Shown in pieces: positions 8,523 to 8,963 of a DNA stretch of 8,963 nt. Made by a program: the position numbers and the translations under genes. This DNA comes from Leptospira ellisii (GTDB taxonomy: Bacteria; Spirochaetota; Leptospiria; Leptospirales; Leptospiraceae), in the NCBI RefSeq assembly GCF_002811955.1, contig NZ_NPEF01000164.1:1-8963 (forward strand). The letters are read 5' to 3'. The notes beneath the pieces are model-generated. The model ran no database searches. It worked only from the letters and a program-made list of their open reading frames with translations, and was not told the origin of the DNA. The first letter of the stretch is position 1. Every line of letters begins with the position of its first letter.

Positions 8523-8963
8523 TCAATCCCTTTTTCCCCTCTTCTCTCGTGCGTACCGTTTCGCAGGAGGGATCTACGATCGGATTCGTTCTTAAAGATT
8601 CCGCGGCGCGGTTCGGCGAAAGTCCGGTACGAATCTTATATCCCAACATCCAATCCTTGAGGCGGATGGTTTCCGTTTCGGATAAGCGGAACGATTTCGT
8701 GAAAAAACGGAGCGTTTCGATTTCTTCTGGTGAAAGCTCCGGACCCTCGTCGTCGGGATTTGGAATCGTCAACACCGATAGGATTTCCGGAAGGGAAGCC
8801 GTGACCGTTTCGGAAATTTTTTCCATCACGTTCGATCCTTCGGTCGTTTCCATCCTTTCGAAATGATCGGATACGGTCTTTACGATCCGAATCCGTTCGG
8901 AGGAAAAGAACTTTCGCGAAGTTTGAAAAAAGCCGGACGCTTCCATGTCGACTAACGCGTTCG
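8494..8963 (-). CDS. Nucleoside phosphorylase/nucleosidase-like protein, C-terminal part (partial, 5' end outside window)
   Basis: The frame runs in from the right edge and shows 155 residues, starting NALVDMEASGFF. The VDMEASGF segment matches the purine nucleoside phosphorylase/MTA-SAH nucleosidase family, in which the Met-Glu pair contacts the ribose. About 25 residues on, VKTVSDHFE gives the Asp that donates a proton to the purine in that family. Met at 8946 is internal, because codons continue upstream in the same frame without a stop. The usual fold ends soon after the helix that follows (EKISETVTASLPEIL). Here about 95 more residues follow, including an Asp/Glu-rich linker (NPDDEGPELSPEE) and helices, which is longer than typical. 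It leads the visible four-gene operon and overlaps the radical SAM gene by 29 nt. The family is likely; the substrate is unknown. Confidence 0.75.
   Translation of the reverse strand, partial: NALVDMEASGFFQTSRKFFSSERIRIVKTVSDHFERMETTEGSNVMEKISETVTASLPEILSVLTIPNPDDEGPELSPEEIETLRFFTKSFRLSETETIRLKDWMLGYKIRTGLSPNRAAESLRTNPIVDPSCETVRTREEGKKGLNALRKFYQS

Overview
The window reads as chromosomal DNA from Leptospira. The strongest marker is an almost textbook Loa22, the OmpA-domain lipoprotein of pathogenic leptospires, at 4216-4800 on the minus strand. By eye the base composition is close to half G+C. That is well above L. interrogans and suggests one of the GC-richer species of the pathogenic clade; this is an inference, not a calculation. 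There are no insertion sequences, phage genes, tRNAs, rRNAs or CRISPR arrays. The genes look like ordinary core genes with some lineage-specific content.

Left part (1-4027, plus strand). The window opens inside the last 47 codons of a malic enzyme. A 219-bp gap follows, holding a bulged hairpin. Next is a 689-residue soluble protein that I do not recognise, then a 109-bp gap with a striking AT-rich inverted repeat, then class II fumarase (fumC) with a strong ribosome binding site and an intrinsic terminator. Malic enzyme and fumarase both act on malate, so the neighbourhood has a central-carbon flavour. The unknown gene between them has no visible link to that.

Middle (4028-5875). The loa22 terminator faces the fumC terminator across a stretch of about 130 bp in which I see no gene. 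loa22 (minus) and an RluA-family pseudouridine synthase (plus) are divergent, 136 bp apart. The predicted promoters of the two genes appear to share one -35 hexamer. A perfect 14-bp palindrome lies in the loa22 leader and runs into its Shine-Dalgarno sequence.

Right part (5844-8963, minus strand). Four tightly packed genes look like one operon. In transcription order they are: the C-terminal part of a nucleoside phosphorylase/nucleosidase-like protein (cut by the window edge), a spore-photoproduct-lyase-family radical SAM protein (29-nt overlap), a short-chain dehydrogenase (25-nt gap), and an omega-amidase/nitrilase-family hydrolase (ATGA overlap). The last gene runs 32 bp into the end of the convergent pseudouridine synthase gene. 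The most interesting point is the pairing of an SPL-like radical SAM enzyme with a nucleoside-cleaving enzyme in a bacterium that makes no spores. In my alignment, the residue matching the catalytic hydrogen-donor cysteine of true SPL is a tyrosine.
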